A stretch of DNA of 15,232 nucleotides from DATJQF01 sp035505995 (GCA_035505995.1 DATJQF010000259.1:1-15232); one strand, 5' to 3'; counted from the first letter of the stretch, positions 1 to 6,907 are shown. Notes: generated by a model not told the origin, from the sequence alone. Program-made: numbers and translations.

Positions 1-29
1 AGGCCCGTCGGTAGCTCCGGACCCTCCGG

Positions 30-3000
30 TCATCCGGCCCTCGGGTCCTTCTTCAGCGGCATCTTCGCCATCTTTTCCACTTCCAGGGAAGGGAACCCGA
101 ACTCTTCCACGATCTTTCCTTTCAGCAGGTAAACCCCGTCGCCCCGGAAGGGATATTTATTCACGACATCCGGGAAATGGACCGTGTCGAAGAAGTGACC
201 GCGGCAATCGGTAAAGGTCCCGAAGTGCATCCATTCCTTTTTGATGGTCCGGACATACTTGATGGTGACCAGCTGTCCGAGCATCCGGACCTTCTTCCCG
301 GTATGCTGCAGCATCTCTTTCGCAAAGACCTCTCCCCGGAAGCCGGTCTCCAGCAGGTCGAAATAGGTATGTTTGACCGGAAATCCCAGCAGTTCCACCT
401 CGTCGTACACATCCTCCGTGGGATCCTGCGCCAGGACGGGTAGCGTGAAACGGCGGGCCTGCGTGGAAAACAGGACAGGATTTTTGATGGCGGATGGTGG
501 ATGGTTGATTGCATTTTCGATGGCAGATTGTGGATCTTCGATCAGAGGAGAAGGCGTTTTCTTTGCTTTCGGGGTTCCGGCCGTTTTGCCCAGCAGGAGA
601 TGCGCTTCCCACAGCAGCCGGGCCTTGGGTTTGCCGGTAAACCGGAGCGCCCCGATGCGGATCAGGATGATCAGCTGCTCGAGGGGTATGCCGGTGCGGC
701 CGACAAAGTCTTCCAGCCCGGTAAAGGCGCCATGCTCTTTGCGCTCTGCTGCCACTGCATTGCCCCACTGGTATTCCAGGTTGGCGACATGCACAAAGCC
801 GATGAAGATATCCTTTCCGGTGATGCTGGTCTTGAACCCGCCCCGGTTGACGCAGGGCAGGTGCAGCGTGGCCCCGCAGTTCCGGGCTTCGTTGAAATAG
901 ACCCAGGAAGGATAGAACCCCCCGAAATTATTGATCACCCCCACCATGAACTCGAGCGGGTAATGCGCCTTCAGGAAAAGGCTCTGGAAGCTTTCCACGG
1001 CAAAGGAAGCCGAATGGGCTTTGGAAAAGGCATAGCCGGCGAAGGATTCGATCTGCCGCCACACCTCCCTGGTAAGCTCCTCCGGGTATCCCCGTTTTTT
1101 GCAATTATCAAAGAACTTCTGAATGATCCGCTCCAGCTCTTTTTTCGACCGGTATTTCCCGCTCATGGCCCGCCGCAGCACGTCGGCATCGGCGAGGTCG
1201 AGACCCGCAAAGTGATGACAGATCTTCAGCACATCTTCCTGGTATACCATCACGCCAAAAGTCTCTTTCAGCTGTTCCTCCATCACCGGGTGCAGGTATT
1301 CAAACTGATCCGGGTGGTGGAACCGGTAAATGTACTCCTTCATCATCCCCGAGCGGGCCACGCCCGGCCGGATGATCGAGCTGGCCGCCACCAGCGTGCG
1401 GTAATTGTCGCAATGCAGCTTTTTGAGCAGCCCCCGCATAGCAGGACTTTCCACGTAAAAACAGCCGATGGTCTCTCCCGAGCGGAGCTGCTGCCGTACC
1501 GCCTCATCTTTCTTGAAGGCCTGCACCTGGTGGACATCCACATTCACCCCGAGGTTCTCCCGGACGATGTCGGCCGTATCCCGGATATGCCCGATGCCGC
1601 GCTGGCTGAGGATGTCCAGCTTCTCGAAGCCGATCTCCTCGGCCACGTACATGTCCCATTGCGTGGTGGGGAATCCCTTGGGAGGAAGGTCCAGCGCCGT
1701 GTAACAGGTGAGGGGCTCTTCCGAGATCAGCACGCCCCCCGCATGGATGCTGCGGAGGTTGGGGAAATCGGTCAGCATCTCCCCTATCTCGCCGATCTTC
1801 CTGATAATGCCGTTCCGGTTAGTTTCCTTTTCCGGGTACTTCAGGAAGTCGTCCATCTCCTGTTTGGGCAGCCCGTGTACTTTCCCGAGCTCGCGGTAGA
1901 TGGAATTCCCCTTAAAAGTGGACATGGCTCCCAGCAAGGCGGTATGCTGATGCCCGTAACGCTTGAAGATATAATCCAGTACCTCGTCCCGGTCCTTCCA
2001 GGAATAATCGATATCGAAATCCGGCGGCGAGGTCCGCTTGGGATTGATGAAGCGCTCGAAATAGAGATCCAGGTCGATGGGATCCACATCGGTGATCTTC
2101 AGGCAGTAGGCGACGATGCTGTTGGCCCCGCTGCCCCGTCCTACATGGTAGAATCCGCGCGACATCGAATACCGGATGATGTCCCAGGTGATCAGGAAAT
2201 AGGAAGCGAACCCCATCTTGCTGATGATGTCCAGTTCGTGGAGGATGCGTCTCTTCGCCTCCGGGTTCTGTTTTCCGTACCGGTATTCCAGCCCGTCCAT
2301 GGCCAGCTTCTCCAGCAATACATGGTCGTCGTACAGGCTGCCGGTGAAGGTCTTGCGGTTCTTCGAGGCAGTGAAGTCGAAATCGACACTGCAGGCATCG
2401 GTCAGTTTCTCGGTGTTCCGTATGATCTCCGGGTAATCCCGGTAAGCTGCCAGCAGATCGTCCAGCGGCATCATGATCTCGTCGGGCGAGGCCAGCTGCT
2501 TCGGGTCCAGCCGGCTCAGCAGGATATTATGATCCACCGCCCGCAGGTTGCGGTGCAGTTCCCGGGTCTTCTCGTCGGTGAAGGTCACCGGGGCGAAGAT
2601 CACTATCCGCTTCACCAGCTCCCGGTTCCGGGCGATGATCATGCGGCTCATCTCGGAGGGGCGGAGACCGCTCCACCCTCCGGCTCCCTCCCAAACCAGG
2701 GAGGGGAAACGCTGCACCCGGCTGAAAGGATATACCATAGCTGCATGTTCAAACGGCCAGGGCTTTTCCGGCAGCGGCTGGTTCCGGATCGTATGATAGC
2801 TCAGGAACTCGTTCAGCTCGCGGAAGCCTTCGTTGTTCTTCGCCAGGCCGGTATACAGCAGCTCGTCGCCCCGCCGGAACTCGATCCCCGCGATGGGCCG
2901 GATGCCGTTCTCCCGGCAGCTCTTAACAAAATCCATGATGCCGGTGGTATTATTGATATCGGTCAGCGCCAGCGCCGGGACATGGCAGCGCACGGCTTCC

Positions 3001-3068
3001 TCCACCAGCTTCTCCACCGGGATCGTGCCGTAACGCAGGGAATAATATGAATGACAGTTCAGGTACAT
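30..3068 (-). CDS. dnaE: DnaE-type DNA polymerase III alpha subunit, short error-prone (DnaE2/ImuC-like) form
   Basis: C-family DNA polymerase of 1012 residues, clearly shorter than the roughly 1160-residue E. coli replicative DnaE. The order is an N-terminal PHP domain (about 1-240), palm/fingers with the active-site aspartates (PDFDIDY, D352 and D354; third Asp D485 in EKLDIL), then a C-terminal OB-fold (about 925-1000). It lacks the extra C-terminal domain that binds tau in replicative enzymes. The PHP domain begins LNCHS where an active one has LHxHS, so the first metal-binding His is Asn and proofreading activity is unlikely. The gene lies 3 bases downstream of the dinB-like gene, so the two are almost certainly co-transcribed and may be translationally coupled. 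Size and partner suggest translesion synthesis in DNA damage tolerance rather than bulk replication; that is inference. Two short in-frame inserts with repeat character (residues 121-133 and about 844-864) are listed separately. No Shine-Dalgarno is visible. Confidence 0.93.
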   Translation of the reverse strand: MYLNCHSYYSLRYGTIPVEKLVEEAVRCHVPALALTDINNTTGIMDFVKSCRENGIRPIAGIEFRRGDELLYTGLAKNNEGFRELNEFLSYHTIRNQPLPEKPWPFEHAAMVYPFSRVQRFPSLVWEGAGGWSGLRPSEMSRMIIARNRELVKRIVIFAPVTFTDEKTRELHRNLRAVDHNILLSRLDPKQLASPDEIMMPLDDLLAAYRDYPEIIRNTEKLTDACSVDFDFTASKNRKTFTGSLYDDHVLLEKLAMDGLEYRYGKQNPEAKRRILHELDIISKMGFASYFLITWDIIRYSMSRGFYHVGRGSGANSIVAYCLKITDVDPIDLDLYFERFINPKRTSPPDFDIDYSWKDRDEVLDYIFKRYGHQHTALLGAMSTFKGNSIYRELGKVHGLPKQEMDDFLKYPEKETNRNGIIRKIGEIGEMLTDFPNLRSIHAGGVLISEEPLTCYTALDLPPKGFPTTQWDMYVAEEIGFEKLDILSQRGIGHIRDTADIVRENLGVNVDVHQVQAFKKDEAVRQQLRSGETIGCFYVESPAMRGLLKKLHCDNYRTLVAASSIIRPGVARSGMMKEYIYRFHHPDQFEYLHPVMEEQLKETFGVMVYQEDVLKICHHFAGLDLADADVLRRAMSGKYRSKKELERIIQKFFDNCKKRGYPEELTREVWRQIESFAGYAFSKAHSASFAVESFQSLFLKAHYPLEFMVGVINNFGGFYPSWVYFNEARNCGATLHLPCVNRGGFKTSITGKDIFIGFVHVANLEYQWGNAVAAERKEHGAFTGLEDFVGRTGIPLEQLIILIRIGALRFTGKPKARLLWEAHLLLGKTAGTPKAKKTPSPLIEDPQSAIENAINHPPSAIKNPVLFSTQARRFTLPVLAQDPTEDVYDEVELLGFPVKHTYFDLLETGFRGEVFAKEMLQHTGKKVRMLGQLVTIKYVRTIKKEWMHFGTFTDCRGHFFDTVHFPDVVNKYPFRGDGVYLLKGKIVEEFGFPSLEVEKMAKMPLKKDPRAG
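477..548. repeat. Low-complexity in-frame insert in dnaE before the OB-fold
   Basis: The coding strand carries degenerate repeats of the type ATCCACAATC / GCCATC / AATGCAATC, encoding EDPQSAIENAINHPPSAIKNP (about residues 844-864). The DNA is a run of variants of a roughly 10-12-base CCATC/CAATC word. It sits in the linker between the polymerase core and the C-terminal OB-fold, where length variation should be tolerated. It resembles the ATCNGCAATC simple repeats found between genes in many bacteria. Dispersal elsewhere in this genome is not visible here. Confidence 0.5.
2670..2708. repeat. In-frame repeat-like insert in the dnaE PHP domain, with hairpin
   Basis: On the coding strand this stretch encodes FPSLVWEGAGGWS (residues 121-133). 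It contains a perfect 7-bp stem, CCCTCCC (2686-2692) and GGGAGGG (2699-2705), around a 6-base loop. The composition (Gly, Trp, Pro) is unlike the flanking PHP sequence, and the DNA resembles dispersed CTCCCT/GGGAGG repeats that I have seen translated in many genomes. It falls between the VYPF and GLRPSE segments, where related proteins as I recall them have a different loop. Calling it an insertion is inference. Confidence 0.5.
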
Positions 3069-3071
3069 ACT

Positions 3072-4217
3072 TCACGCGATGGCCCTTTGCACGATCTTAT
3101 CCCCGTATTTCCGCTTCATCCGGTCGAGCGCCTGGTAGAGGTTCACCATCTCGGTGCTGTCCTCGAACATGTCGAGCTGCTGGCTGCCGGGCACCAGCCG
3201 GCTGAAGCGCACCCCGATCAGCCGGATCAGCATGCGCCGCTGGTAGATCTTGTCGAACAGCTCCTTCACCACGGGGATCAGCACATGGTCGAAGGCCGTA
3301 TAGGGAACCTGCTGCTGGATGGTATGCGTGTCGAAATTGGAATACCGGATCTTCACCGTCACGCAGGAGGTGAGCTTCTGCTGGTCGCGGAGCTCGAAAG
3401 CGGTCTTCTCCACCATCTTCACCAGGATCTCCTTCATACGGACGATATCGATGGAGTCCTGGTCGAAGGTGGTCTCGGTGCCCACCGATTTGGAGTCGTG
3501 CCAGGGATAGACCGGCGTGCGGTCGATGCCGTTGGCCTTCTCCCAGAGTATCGTCCCGTTCTTCCCCATCAGCCGCACCATCATCTCGGGCGGGATCCGG
3601 CTCAGCACCTGGATGGTGGTCACCCCCATGGAGCGCAGCAGGTGGTAGGTCTTGTCGCCGATGCCGGGGATCTTTTTGATGGAGAGCGGTGCGAGGAACG
3701 GCTGTACGGTCTCCCCCGGCACCTGCAGCAGCCCGTTAGGCTTGGCCTCCCCCGTGGCGATCTTGGAGACGGTCTTGTTCACCGACAGCCCGAAGGAGAT
3801 CGGCAGGCCGGTGTTCCGGATGATCGTGGCGCGCAGCTCCCGCGTCCATTTCAGGATCCCGAAAAAGCGGTCCATCCCGGTGACATCGATATAATGCTCG
3901 TCCACGGAGGCCTTCTCGTACAGCGGGGCCCGGTCGGCAATGATGTCGGTCACCATATGGGAATAGCGGGTGTAGAGGTCCATGTCGCCCCGGATGAAGA
4001 CCGCATCCCGGCACAGCATCCGGGCCATCTTCATCGGCATGGCCGAGCTCACCCCGAACTGCCGCGCCTCGTAGCTGCAGCTCGATACCACCCCGCGGTC
4101 CGACATGCCGCCGATGATCACCGGCCGGCGGTTCAGCTCCGGGTTGCGCAGGCGTTCCACCGACACGAAAAAGGTGTCGAGGTCGAGGTGGATGATATCA
4201 CGGTTGAGGGTTAACAT
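3072..4217 (-). CDS. dinB: Y-family DNA polymerase (DinB/Pol IV-like)
   Basis: Y-family translesion polymerase of 381 residues, the usual Pol IV size. The catalytic acidic residues are present: D12 in IIHLDLDTFF, and D106/E107 in SVDEHYID. F17 sits at the steric-gate position. The intact active site argues against a catalytically dead ImuB. Near the C-terminus, QQLDMF (346-351) fits the beta-clamp-binding consensus QLxLF, so the enzyme should be recruited by the sliding clamp. It is the first polymerase gene of a two-gene operon with the short DnaE; the stop is 3 bases from the dnaE start. The start ATG lies 20 bases after the stop of the upstream transposase gene, in a stretch holding two copies of an 8-mer and no Shine-Dalgarno. 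No TAnnTTTG promoter is visible immediately upstream, so transcription may read through from beyond the transposase gene. Control by the nearby LexA-like repressor is inferred. Confidence 0.95.
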   Translation of the reverse strand: MLTLNRDIIHLDLDTFFVSVERLRNPELNRRPVIIGGMSDRGVVSSCSYEARQFGVSSAMPMKMARMLCRDAVFIRGDMDLYTRYSHMVTDIIADRAPLYEKASVDEHYIDVTGMDRFFGILKWTRELRATIIRNTGLPISFGLSVNKTVSKIATGEAKPNGLLQVPGETVQPFLAPLSIKKIPGIGDKTYHLLRSMGVTTIQVLSRIPPEMMVRLMGKNGTILWEKANGIDRTPVYPWHDSKSVGTETTFDQDSIDIVRMKEILVKMVEKTAFELRDQQKLTSCVTVKIRYSNFDTHTIQQQVPYTAFDHVLIPVVKELFDKIYQRRMLIRLIGVRFSRLVPGSQQLDMFEDSTEMVNLYQALDRMKRKYGDKIVQRAIA

Positions 4218-4220
4218 AAA

Positions 4221-4236
4221 GTAGCGAAGTAGCGAA
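4221..4236. repeat. Tandem 8-mer in the RAYT-dinB junction
   Basis: Two perfect copies of GTAGCGAA (4221-4228 and 4229-4236) fill the 20-base gap between the transposase stop and the dinB start. On the coding strand this reads TTCGCTACTTCGCTAC directly before the TTT and ATG. It occupies the place where a ribosome-binding site would lie. It could be a scar of transposase-gene insertion or a simple repeat. Confidence 0.6.
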
Positions 4237-4237
4237 A

Positions 4238-4948
4238 TCAGATAGATATTGGGGATCGATAATTTTCGGGATTACGGATGATATATCGGCGTATCCGTTC
4301 CAATGATCCGGCATCGCGGATGATACAATCATAATAATCCCGTTGCCAGATACGGTGTCCGATCATGATGGGTAAGGGTGCGGGTGTCGTGCACGCAGGG
4401 GCGACGCGACGCGTCGCCCTTACATCGTTATCCCCGCCATCCGTCGTCCCATCATCGGGATCCCCGCCATCCGTCGTCCCATCATCGTTATCCCCGCCAT
4501 CCGTCGTCATATCGTATACCCCCGCCATCCGTTTGATTTGTTTTGTCGTTATTGATTTAAATTGCCCGATAACAGCCCCGACGGATCCGGGTTCGGGACC
4601 ATTTGGCCGGTTTGCCGGAACGATAATCCCGGGTGACCCGGATGATTTCCCGATGGATGATTTACGGTCCCCAATCCCAATGATCCCATGAAAATGATCG
4701 GGCATGACCACAAATTCGTCCAACCGCACGTATGGCCGGATCAATGGCGTTTTCAGCCATTCATTACGAACGATTTGCCCAAATTCATTCAGTTTCATGA
4801 CCCCGTTTTTAATCTCCCCGAACAGGAGAATATAATCCTGCGTCCGTATGGTGATGAAATACCATCCCCGGCAATAATCATGTCCTTTTAACCGGATCGA
4901 TTGCCGGTGATGAACTGCCGGATCAAAACGTTTCCGGATATAAACCAT
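4238..4948 (-). CDS. REP-associated tyrosine transposase (RAYT, IS200-like Y1 family)
   Basis: Single-strand transposase-like protein of 236 residues. The HUH metal motif is at 82-87 (MPDHFH). The conserved C-terminal block IWQRDYYDCIIRD (200-212) holds the likely catalytic tyrosine Y206 (or Y205), followed by the ERIRRYIIRNPENY segment typical of RAYTs. RAYTs are domesticated single-copy relatives of IS200/IS605 transposases, associated with spread or maintenance of REP palindromes. There are no obvious IS ends here, which fits that class. Between the helix ending KQIKRM (141) and the IWQRDYY block sits an extra segment (about 147-191) made of an acidic 10-residue repeat (TTDGGDxDDG, three copies) and then RATRRVAP, the latter encoded by a perfect REP-like hairpin. 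The gene lies between a LexA-like repressor and the dinB-dnaE operon it probably controls, so it looks like an insertion into that locus. Whether the protein remains active with the extra segment is unknown. Confidence 0.88.
   Translation of the reverse strand: MVYIRKRFDPAVHHRQSIRLKGHDYCRGWYFITIRTQDYILLFGEIKNGVMKLNEFGQIVRNEWLKTPLIRPYVRLDEFVVMPDHFHGIIGIGDRKSSIGKSSGSPGIIVPANRPNGPEPGSVGAVIGQFKSITTKQIKRMAGVYDMTTDGGDNDDGTTDGGDPDDGTTDGGDNDVRATRRVAPACTTPAPLPIMIGHRIWQRDYYDCIIRDAGSLERIRRYIIRNPENYRSPISI
4397..4421. repeat. REP-like hairpin inside the RAYT coding sequence
   Basis: A perfect 9-bp inverted repeat, GGGCGACGC (4399-4407) and GCGTCGCCC (4411-4419), separated by the 3-base loop GAC. After one mismatch (G/T) a further A/T pair extends it to 4397-4421. 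It is GC-rich, 25 bases long, and read in frame by the transposase as RATRRVAP. Shape and size match the repetitive extragenic palindromes mobilised by RAYT proteins, and I recall very similar hairpins scattered in Bacteroidota genomes. That identity is from memory and cannot be tested here; no second copy was found in this window. Confidence 0.7.
4434..4530. repeat. 30-base tandem repeat (three units plus partial fourth) in the RAYT gene
   Basis: Units begin at 4434, 4464 and 4494 with CCGCCATCCGTCGTC. A shortened fourth start lies at 4522, 28 bases after the third. The first two units differ only in a couple of bases near their ends (GGGATCC versus GTTATCC). The period is a multiple of three, so each unit encodes ten residues, TTDGGDxDDG, on the minus strand and the reading frame is kept. 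There are no unique spacers, so this is a coding minisatellite, not a CRISPR. Near-identity of the units suggests recent expansion. Confidence 0.85.
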
Positions 4949-5012
4949 CCCGTTTTTTTCACCTTAATCGGCATTTTCCCGGAAAGTAGCAGCTCTAATT
5001 GTTTTTTTGCAT

Positions 5013-5020
5013 TATCTTTG
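5013..5020 (+). promoter_or_regulatory. Bacteroidota-type -7 promoter element for the LexA-like gene
   Basis: TATCTTTG matches the TAnnTTTG consensus of the primary sigma factor of this phylum. It would start transcription near 5027 and leave about 56 bases of leader. A TTG at 4999-5001 is too close (11 bases) for the usual -33 element, so only the -7 half is convincing. The leader holds TTCTTAAAGAA (5059-5069), a 5-bp inverted repeat around one base that could be an autoregulatory operator; that part is weak. No minus-strand promoter for the transposase-dinB-dnaE side was recognised. Confidence 0.5.
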
Positions 5021-5082
5021 ACATGTTTTTAATCAAATTCCAGACTACAATATAAACATTCTTAAAGAAAAAAGCAAAAAAA

Positions 5083-5886
5083 ATGTTCTTTCATTCCAAT
5101 ATTAAATTCCTGCGGAAGCGGCGGGAGCTGACCCAGGAGGATGTCGCCGGGTCGCTGAACATGAAGCGCTCCACCCTGAACAATTACGAAAATAAGGTGG
5201 CCCAGCCGGGGATGGAAACCCTGATCGTCTTCTCCAATTATTACCGCATCGCCATCGATACGCTCATCCGGGTCGACCTCACCAGTCTCCCCGAAAGCCA
5301 GATGCGCCAGGTGGAACGGGGATACGACGTCTTCATCCGGGGCAGCAACCTCCGCGTGCTGGCCACTACCGTGGGGCCCGATAACAACGAGAACATCGAG
5401 CTGGTATCGGAAAAGGCCAAGGCCGGCTATGCCAGCGGCTTTGCCGATCCCGAATACATCAGCATCCTCCCCACCTTCCGGCTGCCTTTCCTCTCAAAGC
5501 AGAAGAAATACCGCACCTTCCAGGTGAGCGGCGACTCGATGCTGCCCATCCCCCACGGCTCCTGGGTGACCGGCGTCTTCCTGCAGGACTGGAACCTGCT
5601 CCGCGACCGCGACGCCTGCATCATCTTCACGATCGAAGACGGGATCGTCTTTAAAGTGGTGGAGAATAAGATCAAGACCGCCGGGAAGCTGATCCTTCAC
5701 TCCCTGAACCCGGAATACCAGCCCTACGAGCTTCCCATTAATGAAGTACGGGAGATCTGGCAGTTCGTGAACTTCATCAGCTCCGAGATCCCGGAGAACC
5801 CTGAAAATGAAACGGCCCGGCTGGCACAATCCGTGAAGAAGCTGCAAAAGGAGATCCGGGCGATACAGACGAAGCTGGAGTTGTAG
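5083..5886 (+). CDS. LexA-like repressor: XRE helix-turn-helix plus S24 self-cleaving peptidase
   Basis: Cytosolic DNA-binding regulator of 267 residues. An N-terminal XRE/HTH_3 domain (about 5-62; RELTQEDVAGSLNMKRSTLN) is followed by a LexA/S24 domain. The catalytic dyad is S152 (VSGDSMLP) and K191 (GIVFKVV), 39 residues apart as expected for LexA. An Ala-Gly bond at 114-115 (KAKAGYASG) lies at the right distance upstream to be the self-cleavage site. A charged, probably coiled-coil tail follows (about 240-267; LAQSVKKLQKEIRAIQTKLEL in part). LexA-type repressors cleave themselves when RecA is activated on damaged DNA and so release their targets. Here the obvious targets are its own gene and the divergent dinB-dnaE pair; this is inference from position and family. 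The DNA-binding domain is XRE type, not the winged helix of classical LexA. A phage-type CI-like role is the alternative, but no phage genes are nearby. Confidence 0.88.
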   Translation: MFFHSNIKFLRKRRELTQEDVAGSLNMKRSTLNNYENKVAQPGMETLIVFSNYYRIAIDTLIRVDLTSLPESQMRQVERGYDVFIRGSNLRVLATTVGPDNNENIELVSEKAKAGYASGFADPEYISILPTFRLPFLSKQKKYRTFQVSGDSMLPIPHGSWVTGVFLQDWNLLRDRDACIIFTIEDGIVFKVVENKIKTAGKLILHSLNPEYQPYELPINEVREIWQFVNFISSEIPENPENETARLAQSVKKLQKEIRAIQTKLEL

Positions 5887-5911
5887 CAACCGCAGGCTGC
5901 CTGAATAAACG

Positions 5912-5919
5912 TATTTTTG
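5912..5919 (+). promoter_or_regulatory. -7 promoter element for the small exported protein
   Basis: TATTTTTG fits TAnnTTTG and lies 41 bases before the ATG of the next gene, with a start point expected near 5926. No TTG was found at the matching -33 distance. It makes the exported-protein gene a separate transcription unit from the repressor gene, which ends 25 bases before it. Confidence 0.45.
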
Positions 5920-5960
5920 CGCTGCGCCGGCTTAAAAGGCAGATGACAAAATTCTGAATT

Positions 5961-6398
5961 ATGATGCGTAGAAAATCAATTTCTGTTCTCTGGGTGATCT
6001 TCCTGTTGATGCTGGGTGGTGGCTCAGCGGATGCGCAGTTTGTTGCACTGGCCAGAAAGATCAAATCAATGCATTCCAGCGATGTGGATGTCGCGACGGT
6101 AATGCTCGATGCCAATCCTTCGAAGGTTTATAAAGCGGTGCTGGATACCCTGGGAACCGATCCGAAATGCAAGATCACCAGCCGGGATCCCATAAAAAGA
6201 ATGGTGGAATTCTACCACGGACAGCAGAAAGTTTCCATGCAGGTAGATTCTTTGGCAACAGGATTTTCCCAGATCACGGTGGCTTCGGCCCATGTTGAGG
6301 ATGCCCCCAGGCAGGCTACGGACCTCGCGACCGAAACGATCCTTAAGGTGTGCAGGAAAGCCGGGATCCCGTGCACCGTGGAACCTCCGAAGAAATAG
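5961..6398 (+). CDS. Small exported protein of unknown function
   Basis: 145 residues. A signal peptide is clear: a basic start (MMRRK), a hydrophobic stretch (SVLWVIFLLMLGGG) and a likely cut after SADA before QFVAL, giving a mature periplasmic protein of about 119 residues. There is no lipobox cysteine. The mature part looks like an alpha/beta domain (VYKAVLDTLG, then MVEFYHGQQKVSMQVDSL), and a C-terminal helix carries two cysteines (VCRKAGIPC) that could form a disulfide. I do not recognise a family with confidence; the pattern resembles small periplasmic DUF3568-like proteins. Two adjacent ATGs begin the frame; the first is used here. It is convergent with the AHSA1 gene, whose stop is 8 bases away. 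Confidence 0.75.
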   Translation: MMRRKSISVLWVIFLLMLGGGSADAQFVALARKIKSMHSSDVDVATVMLDANPSKVYKAVLDTLGTDPKCKITSRDPIKRMVEFYHGQQKVSMQVDSLATGFSQITVASAHVEDAPRQATDLATETILKVCRKAGIPCTVEPPKK

Positions 6399-6406
6399 CG
6401 GGGGCT

Positions 6407-6796
6407 TTACTTCGAAAAGTACTTCTTCATCGGCTTGAAGTAATAATCCTTCCAGCCGGTCTCATAATCCTCCTGGTTATCCGGCACCTTCGAATGGATC
6501 AGGGTGAGTTCGCAACCCGTTTTGATCGCCTTCAGCCGGATTTCGAGGAGTGAGTCGGGATCGCTCTTTTTGAAGTCGGTGGATCGCCAGGACTGCACGA
6601 TCTTCTCCCCCGGCACCAGCTCGAGATTCTTTCCGGTGATATAGCCGTCCCATGCGGTATAGGTCCCTCCCTTCCTTGCCGAGCCGGTGGCGACCGTCCC
6701 GGTCATTTTACTGTGCTTTGTGCCGTCCAGCCACGCGTCATACACCTGCCCGGGAGTGGCATTTAATCTGGTCTTTAATTCTATTTTCCGTAACAT
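6407..6796 (-). CDS. AHSA1-like SRPBCC domain protein
   Basis: 129-residue single-domain protein of the START/SRPBCC fold, AHSA1 (Hsp90 ATPase activator homologue 1-like) branch. Recognisable segments are TRLNATPGQVYDAWLD near the start (the helix-grip opening), GGTYTAWDGYITGKNLELVPGEKIVQSWR in two stretches mid-protein, and the C-terminal GWKDYYFKPMKKYF helix that covers the ligand cavity. Bacterial members are cytosolic; most have no known ligand, and some sit with ArsR regulators, which is not the case here. A monocistronic unit with its own -7 element is likely (CAAAGTTA at 6860-6867 on the plus strand). Confidence 0.85.
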   Translation of the reverse strand: MLRKIELKTRLNATPGQVYDAWLDGTKHSKMTGTVATGSARKGGTYTAWDGYITGKNLELVPGEKIVQSWRSTDFKKSDPDSLLEIRLKAIKTGCELTLIHSKVPDNQEDYETGWKDYYFKPMKKYFSK

Positions 6797-6859
6797 ACTG
6801 CTTTCTTTTATCGGTTTGAGTGACTGATAATCTTAGCTCCATCCTGATCGGATCTTTTG

Positions 6860-6867
6860 CAAAGTTA
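6860..6867 (-). promoter_or_regulatory. -7 promoter element for the AHSA1-like gene
   Basis: On the minus strand TAACTTTG matches TAnnTTTG exactly. It lies 63 bases upstream of the ATG, so transcription should begin near 6853. No TTG lies at the expected -33 distance, so the assignment rests on the -7 match and position alone. Confidence 0.5.
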
Positions 6868-6907
6868 CATCGGCTGTTGCTTTTATTTAATCTTTTTTAA
6901 GAAAGAG

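Noticed and set aside
501..3050. Long plus-strand open frame of 849 codons opposite dnaE
   Set aside because: It is the antisense of a clearly conserved polymerase gene. Its product has no recognisable domain and is rich in His/Pro/Arg/Gln as expected from the complement of a GC-rich gene.
3051..4214. Plus-strand open frame of 387 codons opposite dinB
   Set aside because: Composition dominated by His, Pro, Gly and Asp, with no domain; complement of the intact Y-family polymerase gene.
4434..4530. Possible CRISPR array
   Set aside because: The 30-base units are head to tail without unique spacers, in frame within a gene, and no cas genes are present.
5055..5087. AACATT...AATGTT inverted repeat around the repressor start codon as operator
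   Set aside because: Six-base arms 21 bases apart in an A/T-rich region are expected by chance; not strong enough to list as a site.
6408..6421. Small hairpin TACTT-CGAA-AAGTA between convergent genes as a bidirectional terminator
   Set aside because: The stem is only 5 bp, AT-rich, and lies inside the end of the AHSA1-like gene without a following T-run on the relevant strand.
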